Assembly (NCBI GenBank): GCA_030613665.1
Contig: JAUWLN010000101.1
Span: 1 to 6,232, forward strand
Origin: Dehalococcoidia bacterium
Lineage (GTDB): Bacteria; Chloroflexota; Dehalococcoidia; Dehalococcoidales; RBG-16-60-22
DNA: 6,232 nt
Direction of reading: 5' to 3'
Shown piece after piece: positions 5,000 through 6,232 of this stretch; position 1 is the stretch's first letter, and the number at the start of each line of letters is the position of its first letter. A program made the translations under genes and the position numbers. The notes beneath the pieces were generated by a model. It searched no databases. It had not been told where the DNA came from and worked only from the letters and a program-made list of their open reading frames with translations.

Positions 5000-5607
5000 T
5001 TGACACAAGACAAGTCACCACTCATGGAAACCCTGATAAAAATCCAGGACACCACCGCCAACCCGGCGCCTCTTGGCCTGATGGGTTTCGGGATGACCAC
5101 GGTTCTCCTGAACCTGCACAATGCCGGGCTTTACTCTCTCGGCACCATGATACTGGCCATGGGCATATTTTACGGGGGTATCTCTCAGGTCATTGCCGCC
5201 ACATCATGGAATTCAAAAAGAACAATATTTTCGGCTTGACCGCCTTCGGCTCTTTTGGACTTTTCTGGTTCACGCTGGCGTTCCTGATTATCATGCCGGC
5301 TATGGGATGGGGCAATGCGCCGGAAACCCCGGCAATGGTAGCCTATCTGGTGATGTGGGGCATCTTCACCGGCGTCATGTTCATCGGGACACTGAAATTA
5401 AATCGGGCGCTCCAGGTGGTCTTCGCCTCGCTGACCATACTGTTCTTCCTGCTGGCGATTGGAGAGGGCACCGGCAGCGTTGTCGTAACCAGAATCGCCG
5501 GCATTGAGGGCATCTTCTGCGGTCTTTCGGCGATGTATGCCGCGCTGGCTCAGGTACTGAACAGCGTTTACGGCAGGACAGTAGTGCCGCTCGGCGTGGT
5601 GAAGTAA
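5000..5607 (+). pseudogene. AceTr (GPR1/FUN34/YaaH) acetate/succinate transporter, frameshifted
   Basis: AceTr proteins are six-helix membrane transporters that take up acetate or succinate with protons. The family signature NPAPLGLMGFG is at residues 22-32 of the first frame. That frame (from TTG at 5000, with AAAGGAG nine bases upstream) encodes helices 1 and 2 and then loses homology at about 5198-5205, running to a stop at 5239. Family homology resumes without loss one base back in the -1 frame, with MEFKKNNIFGLTAFGSFGLFW from 5206. Helices 3-6 follow to a stop at 5607. One missing or two extra bases near 5200 explain the break: a typical family sequence would read IAG-IMEFKK here. The remainder shows no further damage, so this is a recent mutation, a sequencing error, or less likely a recoded or split gene. 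ATG at 5206 lacks a clear Shine-Dalgarno site. Confidence 0.85.
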
Positions 5608-5662
5608 CCTGAAACCGGGTTCAATTCAGCAGGAAAAAGCGGGTGGAAAGTTCCGTTCACCG
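5608..5662. other. Short gap between convergent transporter gene and purQ
   Basis: This 55-base gap holds only an imperfect hairpin, GCGGGTG (5639-5645) against CACCGC (5658-5663), with a small inner stem GAA/TTC and no T-run on either side. It may be a weak shared end for both genes. Confidence 0.25.
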
Positions 5663-6232
5663 CTATGACTGCTGCACCCATTTGACCGCATTTTGGAATA
5701 TCGGAAAGCCATCACCGTACTGCTTCGCGCCCAACCTGGTCCACTGCGGGTGCTGGATGCCCCTTATGTGCCGCTCGGGGTGGGGCATCAGGGCAAAAAT
5801 ACGCCCGGAAGAATCACAGATGCCGGCAATATTGCCCGCGGAGCCATTGGGGTTGTGGGGATATCCAGCCTCAACATCGCCCTGTTCATCAGTGTAACGA
5901 ACGACGACGTTTATATCCGGCAGAATCTCCGGAGCGGCCACAAACTTACCCTCGCCGTGCGCCACCGGAATATACATGCTCTCCATTCCATTCGTAAAGA
6001 CGCACGGGCTCTCTTTATTCACCGCCAGATTCACCCACCGGCACTCGAATTTGCCCGAATCATTGGCCGCCAGCGTTACCTGTGAATGGCCGTTACGGTG
6101 CGGGTCAGGTAAAAACCCGGCTTTGACCAGCACCTGAAAGCCATTGCAGATGCCCAGAATGAGCCCCCCGGCCTCAAAGAAACGCCTGATGTCCTCCCCC
6201 AGCTTGAGCTGAAGCTCGTTGGCCAGCACCTT
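5663..6232 (-). CDS. purQ: Phosphoribosylformylglycinamidine synthase glutaminase subunit PurQ (N-terminus beyond right edge)
   Basis: PurQ supplies ammonia from glutamine to PurL for the fourth step of purine synthesis, FGAR to FGAM, in the cytoplasm. The visible 189 residues are the C-terminal two thirds of a class I glutamine amidotransferase. The nucleophile elbow LGICNGFQVL contains Cys29 (fragment numbering), and MPHPERH contains the paired His151 and Glu153. VAHGEGKF and the GYPHNPNGS segment, both typical of PurQ, lie between them. The frame is open through the last base. The GTG at 6229 is not the true start, because the N-terminal strands and the oxyanion region that precede the elbow in this family must lie outside the window. 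The gene ends 55 bases from the transporter gene on the opposite strand. No other pur gene is visible. Confidence 0.96.
   Translation of the reverse strand, partial: KVLANELQLKLGEDIRRFFEAGGLILGICNGFQVLVKAGFLPDPHRNGHSQVTLAANDSGKFECRWVNLAVNKESPCVFTNGMESMYIPVAHGEGKFVAAPEILPDINVVVRYTDEQGDVEAGYPHNPNGSAGNIAGICDSSGRIFALMPHPERHIRGIQHPQWTRLGAKQYGDGFPIFQNAVKWVQQS

Noticed and set aside
5198..5208. Programmed -1 frameshift in the transporter gene
   Set aside because: The junction GCCGCCACATCATG has no X-XXY-YYZ slippery motif and no strong downstream stem was seen.
5193..5507. Alternative plus-strand frame overlapping the transporter gene
   Set aside because: It is the third frame across AceTr helices 3-5 with no membrane pattern and no ribosome site; a shadow.
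5693..6085. Plus-strand open frame opposite purQ
   Set aside because: It is antisense to a well-conserved PurQ segment with the catalytic Cys, His and Glu, and lacks a ribosome site.
1..6232. CRISPR array, transposase, integrase, toxin-antitoxin or phage genes
   Set aside because: No regularly spaced repeats and no coding region with such motifs were found on either strand. The NYN protein was considered as a toxin, but there is no adjacent small antitoxin gene.

Overview
The window looks like a bacterial chromosome of moderate-to-high GC in its central and right parts. It has a bacterial tRNA-Lys with encoded CCA, Shine-Dalgarno sites, sigma70-like -10 boxes and a GatCAB-type amidotransferase. 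The mix of genes and their sequence flavour (gatC-gatA without gatB, a TIGR03960-like radical SAM protein, a NYN protein, an AceTr transporter and a long-type PurQ) suggests Chloroflexota, possibly Dehalococcoidia. That placement is an impression from memory and is not proven by the sequence.

Layout. Positions 1-249 (minus) hold the N-terminal part of an L-2-amino-thiazoline-4-carboxylate hydrolase-like protein with its own extended -10 promoter. Positions 345-392 (minus) hold only the 3' part of a tRNA-Asn gene, the usual footprint of integration into a tRNA gene. A complete tRNA-Lys(UUU) lies at 543-618 (minus). Between the two is a perfect 12-bp stem whose arms copy the anticodon-arm sequence of that same tRNA-Lys. 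This left flank is visibly AT-richer than the rest and looks like an accessory or junction region. Positions 619-801 hold no gene, but contain two strong GC-rich hairpins after the end of gatA.

The core block starts with gatC-gatA (minus, 2570 to 802), two subunits of the tRNA-dependent amidotransferase that makes Gln-tRNA(Gln) and/or Asn-tRNA(Asn). It is divergent from a plus-strand pair: a NYN/PIN-like putative nuclease (2716-3249) and a radical SAM enzyme (3289-4845). The divergent spacer carries two mirror-image -10 regions and a 6-6-6 palindrome that could be an operator. Next comes an acetate/succinate (AceTr/YaaH) transporter gene (5000-5607) with its reading frame broken near 5200. 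Last is the C-terminal two thirds of purQ (minus, 5663 to beyond the right edge), facing the transporter tail to tail.

I see no CRISPR array, transposase, integrase or obvious defence or toxin system. The best leads are the tRNA-junction region, the tRNA-Lys-derived hairpin, the nuclease plus radical SAM pair with its symmetric divergent promoter, and the frameshifted transporter.
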